A stretch of DNA of 64,000 bases from CAVWZH01 sp963765285 (GTDB taxonomy: Bacteria > Acidobacteriota > Terriglobia > Terriglobales > Acidobacteriaceae): assembly GCA_963765285.1 (NCBI GenBank), contig CAVXVR010000006.1, positions 248,001 through 312,000 on the forward strand, given 5' to 3'. Numbering within the stretch: position 1 is the first letter of the stretch; every line of letters starts with the position of its first letter. The notes beneath the pieces were generated by a model. That model did not search any database. It was not told the DNA's origin and worked only from the letters and a program-made list of their open reading frames with translations. Shown here in pieces: positions 9,052 through 17,973 of this stretch. A program made the position numbers and the translations under genes.

Positions 9052-10232
9052 GCGGAACCAACGGCCATCCCCGAACTGCCGACATTGTCATTCTGGGCGC
9101 GGGCGTGATCGGCGCCTCCGTCGCCTTCCATCTGGCGCGCCGCAAAGCTGGAAAGATCGTCGTCACCGAAAAAGATCACGTCGGCCGCGGCGGCAGTGGC
9201 CGCTCGTCCGCGCTGGTTCGCATGCACTACAGCTATCCTCAGGAAGTACAACTGGCCCTGGTCAGCTTGCGGATGTTTGAGAACTGGCAGGACGTCGTCG
9301 GTGAGCCCGGCGATTTCCGCAAAACAGGTTTTGTCCGCATTGTGCATCCCAACGAGACCGATCGGCTGAAGCAGAACGTCGCCATGCAGCAAGAACTCGG
9401 CGTGAATGTGAAACTCATTACTCGCCAGGAGTTGCGCGACCTCGAACCCGACTGGAACGTCGACGATGTCGAAATAGCCGCCTACGAACCCGATTCCGGA
9501 TACGGCGACGGCGCTGGAGTCGCCAACGATTTTCTCACCCGCGCTCGTGACCTCGGGTCCAGCTATTTGCCGCGGACGCAAGCCACATCGTTCGTCATCG
9601 AAGACGGCCAGGTTCGCGGCGTGACCACGGAGCAAGGCGAAATCGCCGCGCCCATCGTGATCGCGGCCACCGGCCCATGGACTCGTCCCCTGTTCCGGCA
9701 AGCCGGATACGATCTGCCCATCGAGACCGAATATCACCAGGTAGCGATTCTCAAGAACGCGCCCGGCATGAAAGGCGGGGGCTGCGCTTGCATTGATTCG
9801 GTCACCGCCACTTATTTCCGCTCCGACGGCCCGGATAAATTCCTGATCGGCGATTTCTACGGCAAACGCGGCGCGGATCCTGACAACTTTCCTCAACGCG
9901 CATCCGACGACGGCCTGGAAGAAATCATCGAGCGGACCTGCCGTCGCGTCCCCAAACTGGAGAATGCCGAGGTCCTGCGGGGCGTGACCGGCGTCTACGA
10001 TATGACTCCCGACTGCCGTCCGCTGCTCGGAGAAATTCCCGGCGTGCATGGACTCTATGCCTGCGCGGGATTTTCCGGCATGGGTTTCAAGATTTCTCCC
10101 GCCATCGGCCTGGTGATGTCAGAGTTGCTGATGGATGGCCGCGGCGAGACCGTCGACATAACCGCCTTCCGTCCGAGCCGCTTCGCCGAAGGTAAGCCGA
10201 TTAAGGCAGAATACGAATACGTGGATGACTAA
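9048..10232 (+). CDS. DAO-family FAD oxidoreductase (sarcosine/dimethylglycine oxidase-like)
   Basis: 394 residues from the ATG at 9048, which overlaps the upstream stop. The N-terminal FAD motif ADIVILGAGVIGASVAFHLA is followed by GRGGSGRSSALVRMHYS, where DAO enzymes contact the flavin. The C-terminal block GVYDMTPDCRPLLGEIPGVH followed by GLYACAGFSGMGFKISPAIG is diagnostic of the sarcosine oxidase beta/dimethylglycine dehydrogenase group. Members oxidatively remove methyl groups from N-methyl amino acids or deaminate amines. It sits between the PYROXD2-like gene and the BHMT homologue, which supports demethylation of a betaine-derived tertiary or secondary amine. There is no C-terminal GcvT-like folate domain, so any formaldehyde or C1 unit would be handled elsewhere. 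Confidence 0.9.
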   Translation: MSGTNGHPRTADIVILGAGVIGASVAFHLARRKAGKIVVTEKDHVGRGGSGRSSALVRMHYSYPQEVQLALVSLRMFENWQDVVGEPGDFRKTGFVRIVHPNETDRLKQNVAMQQELGVNVKLITRQELRDLEPDWNVDDVEIAAYEPDSGYGDGAGVANDFLTRARDLGSSYLPRTQATSFVIEDGQVRGVTTEQGEIAAPIVIAATGPWTRPLFRQAGYDLPIETEYHQVAILKNAPGMKGGGCACIDSVTATYFRSDGPDKFLIGDFYGKRGADPDNFPQRASDDGLEEIIERTCRRVPKLENAEVLRGVTGVYDMTPDCRPLLGEIPGVHGLYACAGFSGMGFKISPAIGLVMSELLMDGRGETVDITAFRPSRFAEGKPIKAEYEYVDD

Positions 10233-10242
10233 GGAGTCTCCT

Positions 10243-11241
10243 ATGAAGAAAAAAGGCATTCTCGAGCGTCTCAAAGACGGCCCCGTCCTGGGCGATGGCG
10301 GCTATCTTCTCGAACTGGAGAAACGAGGCTGGGTGCGTGCGGGTCCGTTTACGCCCGAAGTTGCGCTGCTCCACCCCGATGCCTTGCGCGAACTTCACGT
10401 GGAGTTCCGTGAGGCGGGCGCCGATGTGCTGCAGGCCCTCACCTTCTACGCCAGCCGCGACAAACTGGCGACGGTCGGCCTCGACAACCAACTCGAGGAT
10501 CTGAATCGCGCAGCCGTGCGCATCGCCCGCGAGGTCGCGGGAGACAAGTGCCTCGTGGCCGGCAATTTGAGTCTTACCTGGATGTACGAACCCAACAGCC
10601 CAACCGCCGCCAACCGTGTGCGCAGAACGTTCGACGAGCAGCTTGCGGTGCAGGTGGAAGAAGGCGTCGACTTTATTGTCGGCGAGACTTTTTCCTGGCT
10701 GGGAGAAGCTCTGATTGCCGTCGAACGCGCCAAAGCCACAGGGCTGCCGGTTATGGTGACCATTTGTTTCGAGAACAAAGACGAAACCGCCGAGGGAAAA
10801 TCTGCCGCCGACTCCGCCAAAGCCCTGCTCGACGCAGGCGCCGATATCGTCGGCATGAACTGCCTTCGGCCCCCCGACCATATGCTGGGACCGATGGAAG
10901 AGATGCGGAAAGCGGTTTCCGGTTACCTGGCCTGCCAGCCGGTAGGATATCGGACTCCGAAGCACCAGCCCGATTTCACCAGCTTGCCTGAGTTTCCGCT
11001 GGCGCTCGATCCCCTGCAGCTTACTCGCAAAGAGATGGCCGACTATGCCTTGCGGGCCCGCGAGATCGGTATCAACTACATCGGTTCCTGCTGTGGTTCG
11101 GTTGCGATGCACGTTCGCGAAATGGCTCGTGCGCTGGGCAAACTGCCTGAGGATGCACGCCCGTGGAAGACAGGCGGCGAAAAACCCATGTCCGCCTACG
11201 AATACTACGGACACGATCAGGTGGCAGGAGGCAAGCGCTAA
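10243..11241 (+). CDS. Homocysteine S-methyltransferase family protein, betaine-homocysteine methyltransferase-like
   Basis: 332 residues from the ATG at 10243, preceded by AAGGAG. It matches the homocysteine methyltransferase TIM barrel. The zinc-binding cysteines are visible as VGMNC (Cys207) and GSCCGS (Cys283, Cys284). The N-terminal GPVLGDGGYLLELEKRGW and FIVGETFSWLGEAL are close to BHMT rather than to cobalamin MetH. The family moves a methyl group from glycine betaine (or dimethylsulfonium compounds) to homocysteine, forming methionine and dimethylglycine. It lies ten bases after the DAO-type gene and eight before the Rieske gene, all in one direction. metK and ahcY about 19 kb away complete the cycle. 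The exact methyl donor is inferred. Confidence 0.87.
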   Translation: MKKKGILERLKDGPVLGDGGYLLELEKRGWVRAGPFTPEVALLHPDALRELHVEFREAGADVLQALTFYASRDKLATVGLDNQLEDLNRAAVRIAREVAGDKCLVAGNLSLTWMYEPNSPTAANRVRRTFDEQLAVQVEEGVDFIVGETFSWLGEALIAVERAKATGLPVMVTICFENKDETAEGKSAADSAKALLDAGADIVGMNCLRPPDHMLGPMEEMRKAVSGYLACQPVGYRTPKHQPDFTSLPEFPLALDPLQLTRKEMADYALRAREIGINYIGSCCGSVAMHVREMARALGKLPEDARPWKTGGEKPMSAYEYYGHDQVAGGKR

Positions 11242-11248
11242 GATTTCC

Positions 11249-12400
11249 ATGGAAACGCTGCTTAAATCCGGTTTGCAAAAATCGCTGCCTAGTTCCTGCT
11301 ATCTCACGGAAGAAACATTCGCCCAGGAAAAGGAGCAGATTTTCTTCCGCGAGTGGATTTGTGCCGGCCGTGAAGAGCAACTTCCCAACGCAGGCGATCA
11401 CCTGGTGCTCGAGGTTCTTGGTGAAAGCGTTCTGGTCGTTCGCACCAAACAAGGCGAACTCAAAGCGCACTACAACGTTTGCCGCCACCGTGGGGCACGT
11501 CTGTGCGCCACTGAAACTACCTGCGAGGGCGTGCAACTCACCGGAGGCGTTACTGCCGCAGGCACCATCCGTTGCCCATATCACCTTTGGACCTACTCGC
11601 TCGACGGCGATTTGCTCAGCGCGCCGCATTTGCGCGAGTCTGATGGCTTGCGCAAAGAGGAATTTTCTCTTTATCCAGTCGGTCTTCAATCCTGGGGCGG
11701 CTTCTTTTTCCTCAATCTTTCGCCTGATGAAGCCGGCCGTACTTTGCACCAGCAACTCGGCCCCATTCCTGAGAGGGTCAAGCGATACCCCTTGGCTGAA
11801 TTACGCAGTGCCCGGCAAATCTCCTACGATGTAGCCGCCAACTGGAAAGTCCTGGCGGAAAACTACAACGAGTGTTACCACTGCGCCGGCGTGCATCCCG
11901 AACTTTGCGAAGTGGTTCCCGCGTTCAAAGAACGGGGCGGCGCGCACCTCGACTGGGACGCCGGCATCGACCACCGCGAAGGCGCCTTCACCTTCACCCG
12001 CAGCGGCACCACCAACCGCGCGCCGTTCCCCACTTTGAATGAGCAGGAAAGAGTCCGTCACAAAGGAGAACTGGTGTACCCCAATTTCATGCTCAGTCTC
12101 TCTCCTGAACATGTAGCATCGTTTGTGATTTGGCCCATCGACGCAGGCCACACCCGGGTGGTTTGCGATTTTCTTTTCCATCCCCAGGAGATGGCCAAAC
12201 CCGATTTTGATCCGAACGACGCAGTTGAATTCTGGGATTTGATCAACCGGCAGGATTGGGCGATCTGCGAGCGTGTCCAACTCGGCATGCGGTGCCGCAT
12301 GCACAAGTTCGGCTATTACGCCCCCATGGAAGACCTGAGCCTCGACATTCGCCGCTATCTCAGCACGCGCCTCACAGGCCTTGAGCCCGGCGACCAATAG
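11249..12400 (+). CDS. Rieske non-heme iron oxygenase, glycine-betaine oxygenase (GbcA)-like
   Basis: 383 residues from the ATG at 11249; an AGGAGG-type site lies inside the end of the BHMT gene. Rieske ligands are Cys78/His80 (NVCRHRG) and Cys109/His112 (IRCPYHLWTYSLDG). The mononuclear iron motif is in NWKVLAENYNECYHCAGVHP (His211, His216). Architecture and the ENYNECYHC segment resemble GbcA and related N-demethylating oxygenases. This is the second Rieske oxygenase of the island (the other is at 5444-6577) and the last gene before a strong hairpin terminator. Two oxygenases with no local ferredoxin reductase is unusual: either the reductase is encoded elsewhere or the flavoproteins substitute. 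Substrate inferred as a quaternary N-methyl compound. Confidence 0.88.
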   Translation: METLLKSGLQKSLPSSCYLTEETFAQEKEQIFFREWICAGREEQLPNAGDHLVLEVLGESVLVVRTKQGELKAHYNVCRHRGARLCATETTCEGVQLTGGVTAAGTIRCPYHLWTYSLDGDLLSAPHLRESDGLRKEEFSLYPVGLQSWGGFFFLNLSPDEAGRTLHQQLGPIPERVKRYPLAELRSARQISYDVAANWKVLAENYNECYHCAGVHPELCEVVPAFKERGGAHLDWDAGIDHREGAFTFTRSGTTNRAPFPTLNEQERVRHKGELVYPNFMLSLSPEHVASFVIWPIDAGHTRVVCDFLFHPQEMAKPDFDPNDAVEFWDLINRQDWAICERVQLGMRCRMHKFGYYAPMEDLSLDIRRYLSTRLTGLEPGDQ

Positions 12401-12433
12401 AATTCGTCCAAAGAGAAAACCGCAATCGGTGCA

Positions 12434-12464
12434 GAAAAAAAGGCCCACCACGAGGTGGGCCTTT
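12434..12464. terminator. Bidirectional rho-independent terminator
   Basis: AGGCCCACC and GGTGGGCCT form a 9-bp stem with an ACGA loop, with an A run on the left and TTT on the right. It would end the plus-strand catabolic operon. The longer A run makes it a better terminator for the minus-strand unit ending at 12702. Confidence 0.85.
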
Positions 12465-12701
12465 ACATCATTGTGGAGAGAGAAGTGTTCTTGACTTCGG
12501 TACAGCCCAACGGATACATCGACAGATCTGAGGTCCCGGGACCACAAATTCGAACGGGCCAGCAGCGGCCACCCGTTCATCTTGAGCCTTAGGCTAAGGC
12601 CCCGCTCCCGAGCAATTGTCATCAGCTCTTCACGCAATTGTCATTTTTTTGTAAACTCGGCGGCTCACATTTCTGCAACCAACCTCGTGTTCGCCCCTTT
12701 T

Positions 12702-13445
12702 TCAGGGATGAGGATAGGCCGGATTATCCGGCGCAGGCTGGTTGTAGTCCTGCCCGTAGAGGTTCTTGTGGCCTTGAGCTGAACCTTCGTCCTTAAGTCG
12801 CAGCAGACCCAGAGTCGAATTGCCATCCGAGACCGTAATCTCGCGGGTCAAAGCTTTGAGCGTCTCCGGCAGGGCGCCTTCATACCAGCTTCGCAGTGTG
12901 TACCGGCCACTCGGCACATTGGGAATCACGATCTGCCCCCGCGAGTCGGAAACGCCGTAGTAGGGCGTGTCCAACGCAATCACCACCGCGCTCATCTCCG
13001 GATGAATGTTGCAGAAGATGAACGAAATTCCGGGCCGGTCAAAATGCACATCGCGGCTCGTGCCCGCTTCGTAAAGACCAAGGTCGAAGCGCTTTCCGTC
13101 GAACAAGGAAAACACGTTGTGGAAGAACGGATCGCGGTTGGGAAAGGCCACTACTGAACCCACCGGCACCACCAGCACATGCGGTTCAAAACTCTTATTG
13201 TGTTGAACCAGGGTCGGCTTCTGCGCCGGCAAGGCCGCCGCCGCTTGCCGGGCAGGTTCCTCTTCCGGACTGAGCCAGACCACCACGTTGCCGGCGTCGT
13301 GTTTGGCGGCCTCGTTTACCCAAGCCACTCGCGCCGTCAGCGTCACCTCTTGCGCGCTGGCGAGGCAGCCGCCCAGCATGAGTATCCCCACGGGCAGCAT
13401 TGCCAGCAGCATCGGTCGTCGGGCTGGTGCAAATCTTATGTGCAT
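12702..13445 (-). CDS. Exported cupredoxin-like protein with carboxypeptidase-regulatory-like domain
   Basis: 247 residues with an N-terminal hydrophobic export signal ending near GGCLASAQ; the LGGC pattern also allows a lipoprotein. The middle part carries a type-1 copper-like ligand set: a histidine in DPFFHNVFSLF and the FCNIHPEM cluster (Cys, His, Met). This is followed by a short Ig-like domain (GQIVIPNVPSGRYTLRSWYE) that resembles carboxypeptidase regulatory repeats. Proteins of this build are often annotated 'methylamine utilization protein', but no direct function is known. Its ATG overlaps the stop of the outer-membrane barrel gene (ATGA), so the two are translationally coupled. A periplasmic copper-redox or copper-binding role is inferred. 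Confidence 0.8.
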   Translation of the reverse strand: MHIRFAPARRPMLLAMLPVGILMLGGCLASAQEVTLTARVAWVNEAAKHDAGNVVVWLSPEEEPARQAAAALPAQKPTLVQHNKSFEPHVLVVPVGSVVAFPNRDPFFHNVFSLFDGKRFDLGLYEAGTSRDVHFDRPGISFIFCNIHPEMSAVVIALDTPYYGVSDSRGQIVIPNVPSGRYTLRSWYEGALPETLKALTREITVSDGNSTLGLLRLKDEGSAQGHKNLYGQDYNQPAPDNPAYPHP

Positions 13446-14974
13446 CAGAACAATACTCCCATGGTTAGATTCACTTGCTCCGCCGTGGGGCTCGTGCCAA
13501 ACGTCTCAAATGTCCTCAGATGACGGTATTCGCCGGAGAACAACAGGTCGGAACGGGGGCGATAGACAAAGTTAATCAGGCCGCCCCGATTTTGCGCCAC
13601 CGACGCGGGGAAATAGGCCTGCGGCGCGGAGAAAGCGTTCAGATCCTGGGAATAGGGATTGTCCAGCCCGAAAGCTCCATTAAACTCCAGCTTCGCGGAA
13701 GCCCGAAACTTCAACTGCGACCAGCCTCCCACAGAGTTCACCGCCCTGATCTGAGTTCCGGGGGCGAATTCGTCGCCACTGAAAATGACGCTCCGCCCGA
13801 AGGCTGCTCCCAGCGCACCCAGAGCACGCCCGCGATAGAACTCGCCGCTGAAACTCAGGCGCGCTGCCAGCGGCACATCCCAATCCGTAATCGCACCCCA
13901 TCCGTCGACCTTTCGATTCAGTCCCCAGTCTTGGCGGCTGTAGTAGCCCGAGGCGCCAAGAGTCATCGACCGTCCCCGTAAGTTTCGGGTCCACGCCACT
14001 CGCGTGGCGTAGGCCGGCTGGCCGGTGGCCTCTCCCGCCGTCGGTTGTTTCAAGTACAAATTGTCCGGCGGCTCCCCTGTCAGATTGTCCAGGATCCCTG
14101 CCTGCAACGTAATGTTCTGGCTTTCTGCCAGATGGAAGCGATGTTCCACCCGCACCTGGGGAATCCAGCCCCAAAGGTTTCCCGTGTAGGCCAGCGCGGG
14201 CACTGCGACCGACGCAAACGAAGTGGGCGCAAGGGGAGAAACGAACACCCGGTCCTGGCCTGCAACCAGGGAGGTGTTGTCCCAATCCATTCGCATGTCC
14301 GCGATGCGCAACCTTACCAGACCGTACGTAGTCCCATTCTCCGTGTTAGGAAATCCTCCCGAAAAATCCACCTGCACCTCTCCCGCGGTCTTGGCCCCCG
14401 CCAAGCGTGGGCCAAAAACCTCCAGACCCAATTCGGATTGGCGCAAGGTTGCGCCGAAACTTTGCCCTGAATTAATTGGATTCGGCGGCACGACCCAGGT
14501 GGGAAAATCCTGGTTGTTCAGATATCCATGGTTGCCGAACAGATTGAACAACAAAAGACCCGAGAGCCGGACGTGGTATTTCGAAGCGCTCTCAACTTTG
14601 GTTTGATATTGGTCATCTACCTTGCTGTTCACGAGCTGTGAGCTTTCTTCCAGGGCCGTGACCCTCTCCTCAATCGGTGGCGTCTGGCTCGGAGCGGAGG
14701 CAGCCGTTTGACCGCGCGAGGCTTGCAACTCCCTTCGCAACTCCAGGGTTTCCGTGCGGTACTCGACGGCTTCGGTGCGCAGTTCCTGGACCGCCGCGCG
14801 CAACTCGCGAACCTGCTCCTGAAGTTGTTGCACGGCGCTCGCTACAGAATCCGGGGATTGAGCCGCGGGAGCGGCCGCCTCCTGCGCTTGAGCTGCGATG
14901 CGGCCCGCCAGCATGAACAATCCTGCAACGGTGAGCATTAGAAGCCAATCAGGCAAACCACTGCGCTGGTTCAC
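13445..14974 (-). CDS. Putative outer-membrane beta-barrel protein (porin-like) with N-terminal coiled coil
   Basis: 509 residues from a GTG at 14974 that follows a GGGAGGTGG ribosome-binding site; the open frame continues 18 codons further without support. A signal peptide (LLMLTVAGLFMLAGRIAAQAQ) precedes a heptad-rich coiled coil at roughly residues 45-100 (VQQLQEQVRELRAAVQELR). Long alternating hydrophobic/polar stretches typical of barrel strands follow, with aromatic residues and a terminal NLTMGVLF ending in Phe, the usual outer-membrane assembly signal. The layout resembles DcaP-type porins. It sits between the histidine kinase and the coupled cupredoxin gene. Transport substrate unknown; a link to copper or small organic ions is speculation from context. 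Confidence 0.8.
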   Translation of the reverse strand: MNQRSGLPDWLLMLTVAGLFMLAGRIAAQAQEAAAPAAQSPDSVASAVQQLQEQVRELRAAVQELRTEAVEYRTETLELRRELQASRGQTAASAPSQTPPIEERVTALEESSQLVNSKVDDQYQTKVESASKYHVRLSGLLLFNLFGNHGYLNNQDFPTWVVPPNPINSGQSFGATLRQSELGLEVFGPRLAGAKTAGEVQVDFSGGFPNTENGTTYGLVRLRIADMRMDWDNTSLVAGQDRVFVSPLAPTSFASVAVPALAYTGNLWGWIPQVRVEHRFHLAESQNITLQAGILDNLTGEPPDNLYLKQPTAGEATGQPAYATRVAWTRNLRGRSMTLGASGYYSRQDWGLNRKVDGWGAITDWDVPLAARLSFSGEFYRGRALGALGAAFGRSVIFSGDEFAPGTQIRAVNSVGGWSQLKFRASAKLEFNGAFGLDNPYSQDLNAFSAPQAYFPASVAQNRGGLINFVYRPRSDLLFSGEYRHLRTFETFGTSPTAEQVNLTMGVLF

Positions 14975-15058
14975 AATCCACCTCCCTAAGCAGATCTGGA
15001 GTTTCCGCACAGCTGCTGAATTGCACACGAACCTGTCAGGCAGAACTGGTGAGAAGTT

Positions 15059-16882
15059 CTACTCGGGCCGATTCTGCTTTGCCCGCACCAGCGGTGGCGC
15101 GGGCTTTCCGCTCAACCCCGGGCTGGCAGCACCCTCGGAGGATGAGACCAGGGGCAGCCAGAGGCGAAAGATGGTCCCTTCCGCAGATGTTTTTTCCACG
15201 CCGACATCGCCTCCGTGGTCCTGAACGATCTTCTGCACCACCGTGAGCCCCAATCCCGTTCCGTTCTCCTTGCCGAAACTCACGAAAGGCTCAAAGAGTC
15301 TGCCCCGGATCGATTCCGGAATCCCCCGTCCATTATCACGGACGCGAATCTCCACGGCCCCGGGAGATTCTTGCAGCTCGACACGAATGTCTCCATCCTC
15401 CGGCGACACCGCTTCACACGCATTTGCGATAAGGTTGTACAAAGCCCGTTCGAGTTTTTTCGCATCGAACCACCCGGTGCTGTTGCCCTCCTGGCGAACC
15501 GCGATGCGCACGTGGTGACATTCGGGGTGAGCCCGGATCGCCTGAACAACGCGCTCCACGGAGTCCCTGACGTTCCCGAAGGCCGGGCGCAGAGACTCCC
15601 GTGTCCGCGAAAACTCCAGCAGAGAGTCGATGAGATCGGTCATTTGGTTCACTGCCACCCGAACTTCCTGGTAAAGCTCTTCTCGCTGTTCCGACGAAAG
15701 CCGGCTTTCGCAAAGGAACTCAGCATTGGCCACAATCGCCGCCAGCGAGTGCCGCAGGTCGTGCGAAATCGAACTCGCCATTCTCCCGATCGTGGCCAGC
15801 CGCTCCGCCTCCAGCAACTCCTGCTGCGTTTTCAGCAGGCTGTCCCGCATCCGGCTGAAGGCGCGGGTGAGTTCGGCTACTTCGTCTCCGCCGCGGGCGT
15901 CCAGGGCGTAAGTAAAATTCCCCTTCTCCAGCGCACGTACACCTTCCACGAGATTGGCCAGCGGCCGGGTGAAAGTATGGGAGATCAAGAACACCAGCGC
16001 GCTGCCTCCCACCACCGCCACTAGACCCAGGGCCAGCACCAGGCGGTTCAGGCTGTCGAGAAACGCCGTGGCTTGATCGTAGGATTTGAGCACGCTTAGG
16101 CGCACCGGGCGGGGCGTCCCCCTGGGCGAAAGTTCCAGCGAAGTGCGCAGAAACCGTTCGTCCCCCAGTTGGATCTGTTCCGGTTCGGCCCCTTGGGAAG
16201 CCGGCGGCGGAGCAATCTGCCGAACCAGTTCGGCTTCCTGGGTCGGCGTTAAAGTGCTGCGGACGACACTATCCCCGTAGGAGAACGTCACCTGGCTGGC
16301 CGCGATTCGGCCCACTTGCGCGGCCACCCGGTCATCGATCTCATACCCGACCACCAAAAATCCCAACTCCCGGTTCTCAGCCGCCGAACCAAAGTAGATG
16401 GGCTTTAGGAACACTTCATAGAGATGCTGGCCGCCAAACCACCAGTCCGAAGGCCCACCTTGCTGATTGAGCCCGCTGGAGAACGCCTGTTGCGCCATTT
16501 CGCGCGTAAACCCCGGGGCAGCCGTATGCAGCGCAACCACTCGTCCCGAACGGTCGGCCAACACGAAAAGATCACTTCCTGCCAGTCGCCACAAGCGGGC
16601 CGACGCATCCTGGATGGTCGCCTCGTGCTGCGTGGTCATGAGCGCGCGCAGGTCGGGCAGGTCGGCCAGAAGATCGGCTGATCGTATCAGCGTGAGCTCG
16701 CGCTCTCGCTGGAAATTCTGAAATGTACTGACGGAGTTGTGCAGGTCGGCGAAGATTTCCTTCCGCACCTGTCTTTGCACTACCCGGCGCACCAGAAGAA
16801 GGCTGGTGGCAGTGAGGCTGGCGGAGATCAGCAACATGGAGAGCAAGAACTTGGTTTGCATCCTCAGTTGCATTCTTGCCAT
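15059..16882 (-). CDS. Membrane sensor histidine kinase
   Basis: 607 residues. Two transmembrane segments (about residues 10-28 and 280-302) flank a roughly 250-residue extracytoplasmic sensor region. A HAMP linker (TRPLANLVEGVRALEKGNF) and a phosphoacceptor domain with ASSISHDLRHSL, where the His is modified, come next. The ATPase domain has its N box (NLIANACEAV), DNGRGIPE and GTGLGLTVV. It lies 40 bases after the response regulator gene and is followed by the porin and cupredoxin genes on the same strand, suggesting that the pair controls, or is co-expressed with, an envelope function. The sensor domain resembles double-CACHE/CHASE folds by length but has no decisive motif, so the signal is unknown. 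Confidence 0.93.
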   Translation of the reverse strand: MARMQLRMQTKFLLSMLLISASLTATSLLLVRRVVQRQVRKEIFADLHNSVSTFQNFQRERELTLIRSADLLADLPDLRALMTTQHEATIQDASARLWRLAGSDLFVLADRSGRVVALHTAAPGFTREMAQQAFSSGLNQQGGPSDWWFGGQHLYEVFLKPIYFGSAAENRELGFLVVGYEIDDRVAAQVGRIAASQVTFSYGDSVVRSTLTPTQEAELVRQIAPPPASQGAEPEQIQLGDERFLRTSLELSPRGTPRPVRLSVLKSYDQATAFLDSLNRLVLALGLVAVVGGSALVFLISHTFTRPLANLVEGVRALEKGNFTYALDARGGDEVAELTRAFSRMRDSLLKTQQELLEAERLATIGRMASSISHDLRHSLAAIVANAEFLCESRLSSEQREELYQEVRVAVNQMTDLIDSLLEFSRTRESLRPAFGNVRDSVERVVQAIRAHPECHHVRIAVRQEGNSTGWFDAKKLERALYNLIANACEAVSPEDGDIRVELQESPGAVEIRVRDNGRGIPESIRGRLFEPFVSFGKENGTGLGLTVVQKIVQDHGGDVGVEKTSAEGTIFRLWLPLVSSSEGAASPGLSGKPAPPLVRAKQNRPE

Positions 16883-16922
16883 CTCCTCGACCCCTCAGCT
16901 GGGAGAGGCCGACTCTCACTCC

Positions 16923-17687
16923 TCATCCTACGAACTTGTATCCCATGCCATGCACTGTACGGAAATGCACCGGATTCCCCGGATCCTTTTCCAGCTTCTG
17001 GCGCAATTTCAGAATATGGTTGTCCACGGTGCGGGTCGAAGGATAGTTCTGATATCCCCAAACCTCATTCAGCAGTTCATCCCGTGAAATCACGCGTTCC
17101 GCGTTTTGCGCCAGGAACTTCAGAGTCTTGAATTCCTGGGCCGTGAGGGTTACCGGCTGACCTTCCCGGGTCACTTCCATTTTGATGAAATCCACCGAAA
17201 CTCCGCCAAAGGCGTATAGATCAGCGGGACCGGTTCGCGCGGTGCGCCGCAACGCGGCACGCACTCTGGCTAAGAGTTCGCGCGGGCTGAATGGTTTGGT
17301 CACATAGTCGTCCGCGCCCAACTCCAGAAGCAGAACCTTGTCTGAAACATCGCTGGCAGCGCTCAAAACGATGATGGGGAGCGTCGGCATCTGCTCCTTA
17401 ATCTCTCGGCATACATCCCGGCCGGACATTGCAGGCAGGCGCAAATCGAGAACAATGGCGGCCGGAGGCGTACTCCGAAACGATTCCACCGCAGACTTCC
17501 CGTCCCCGCTGATTTCGACTGAAAATCCCTCGGTCTCGAACAACCGCCTCAGCGCCTTCTGCACGGCGCGATCGTCTTCCACCACCAGTATGCGTTCTGG
17601 CGAGGCTCCCGCCCCCGGGACTTCCAGACGAGGAATGATTGGGTTGCGTTGAAGCCCAGGTCCACGGCTTGTTTCTGTTCGTATCAT
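16923..17687 (-). CDS. OmpR/PhoB family response regulator
   Basis: 254 residues from the ATG at 17687, chosen because GGAGCAG lies just upstream; the frame extends eight codons further. The receiver domain has the acidic pair VVEDDRAV, the phosphoacceptor aspartate in IVLDLRLP and the conserved lysine in DYVTKPFSPREL. The C-terminal winged helix is of PhoB type (TLTAQEFKTLKFLAQNAERV, then TRTVDNHILKLRQKLE). It is the first gene of the minus-strand unit with the kinase immediately behind it. The 286-base region upstream is shared with the divergent phosphorylase gene and should hold its promoter. Targets probably include the adjacent porin and cupredoxin genes (inference). Confidence 0.94.
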   Translation of the reverse strand: MIRTETSRGPGLQRNPIIPRLEVPGAGASPERILVVEDDRAVQKALRRLFETEGFSVEISGDGKSAVESFRSTPPAAIVLDLRLPAMSGRDVCREIKEQMPTLPIIVLSAASDVSDKVLLLELGADDYVTKPFSPRELLARVRAALRRTARTGPADLYAFGGVSVDFIKMEVTREGQPVTLTAQEFKTLKFLAQNAERVISRDELLNEVWGYQNYPSTRTVDNHILKLRQKLEKDPGNPVHFRTVHGMGYKFVG

Positions 17688-17973
17688 CTCTGCTCCAAGA
17701 TCGCGCGGCAATGGCGGTCACCAACAAGACTACTACCACTCCGCTAACAGATGAGTGCCGGGCCCGATTGTTGACAATTTTTTTACAAGTTGGAAAGTGT
17801 GCGTAAATTGGACCTGCCGTCGTAGTTAACCGGCTGAACGCTGGGCCTATATACAGCATCAATAATTTGGATTGGACTCGGGTGCGGTCCAGCCCTAGAG
17901 TTACTTTGGAGATGAGGCTCAGGCAAACACCAGGCGATTGGACCAGCGGGAGCGTGGAATTTAGGGGATACTA

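Noticed and set aside
9000..11250. Two 349-residue minus-strand frames over the DAO and BHMT genes
   Set aside because: Both are shadows of real plus-strand enzymes with clear FAD and zinc-cysteine motifs.
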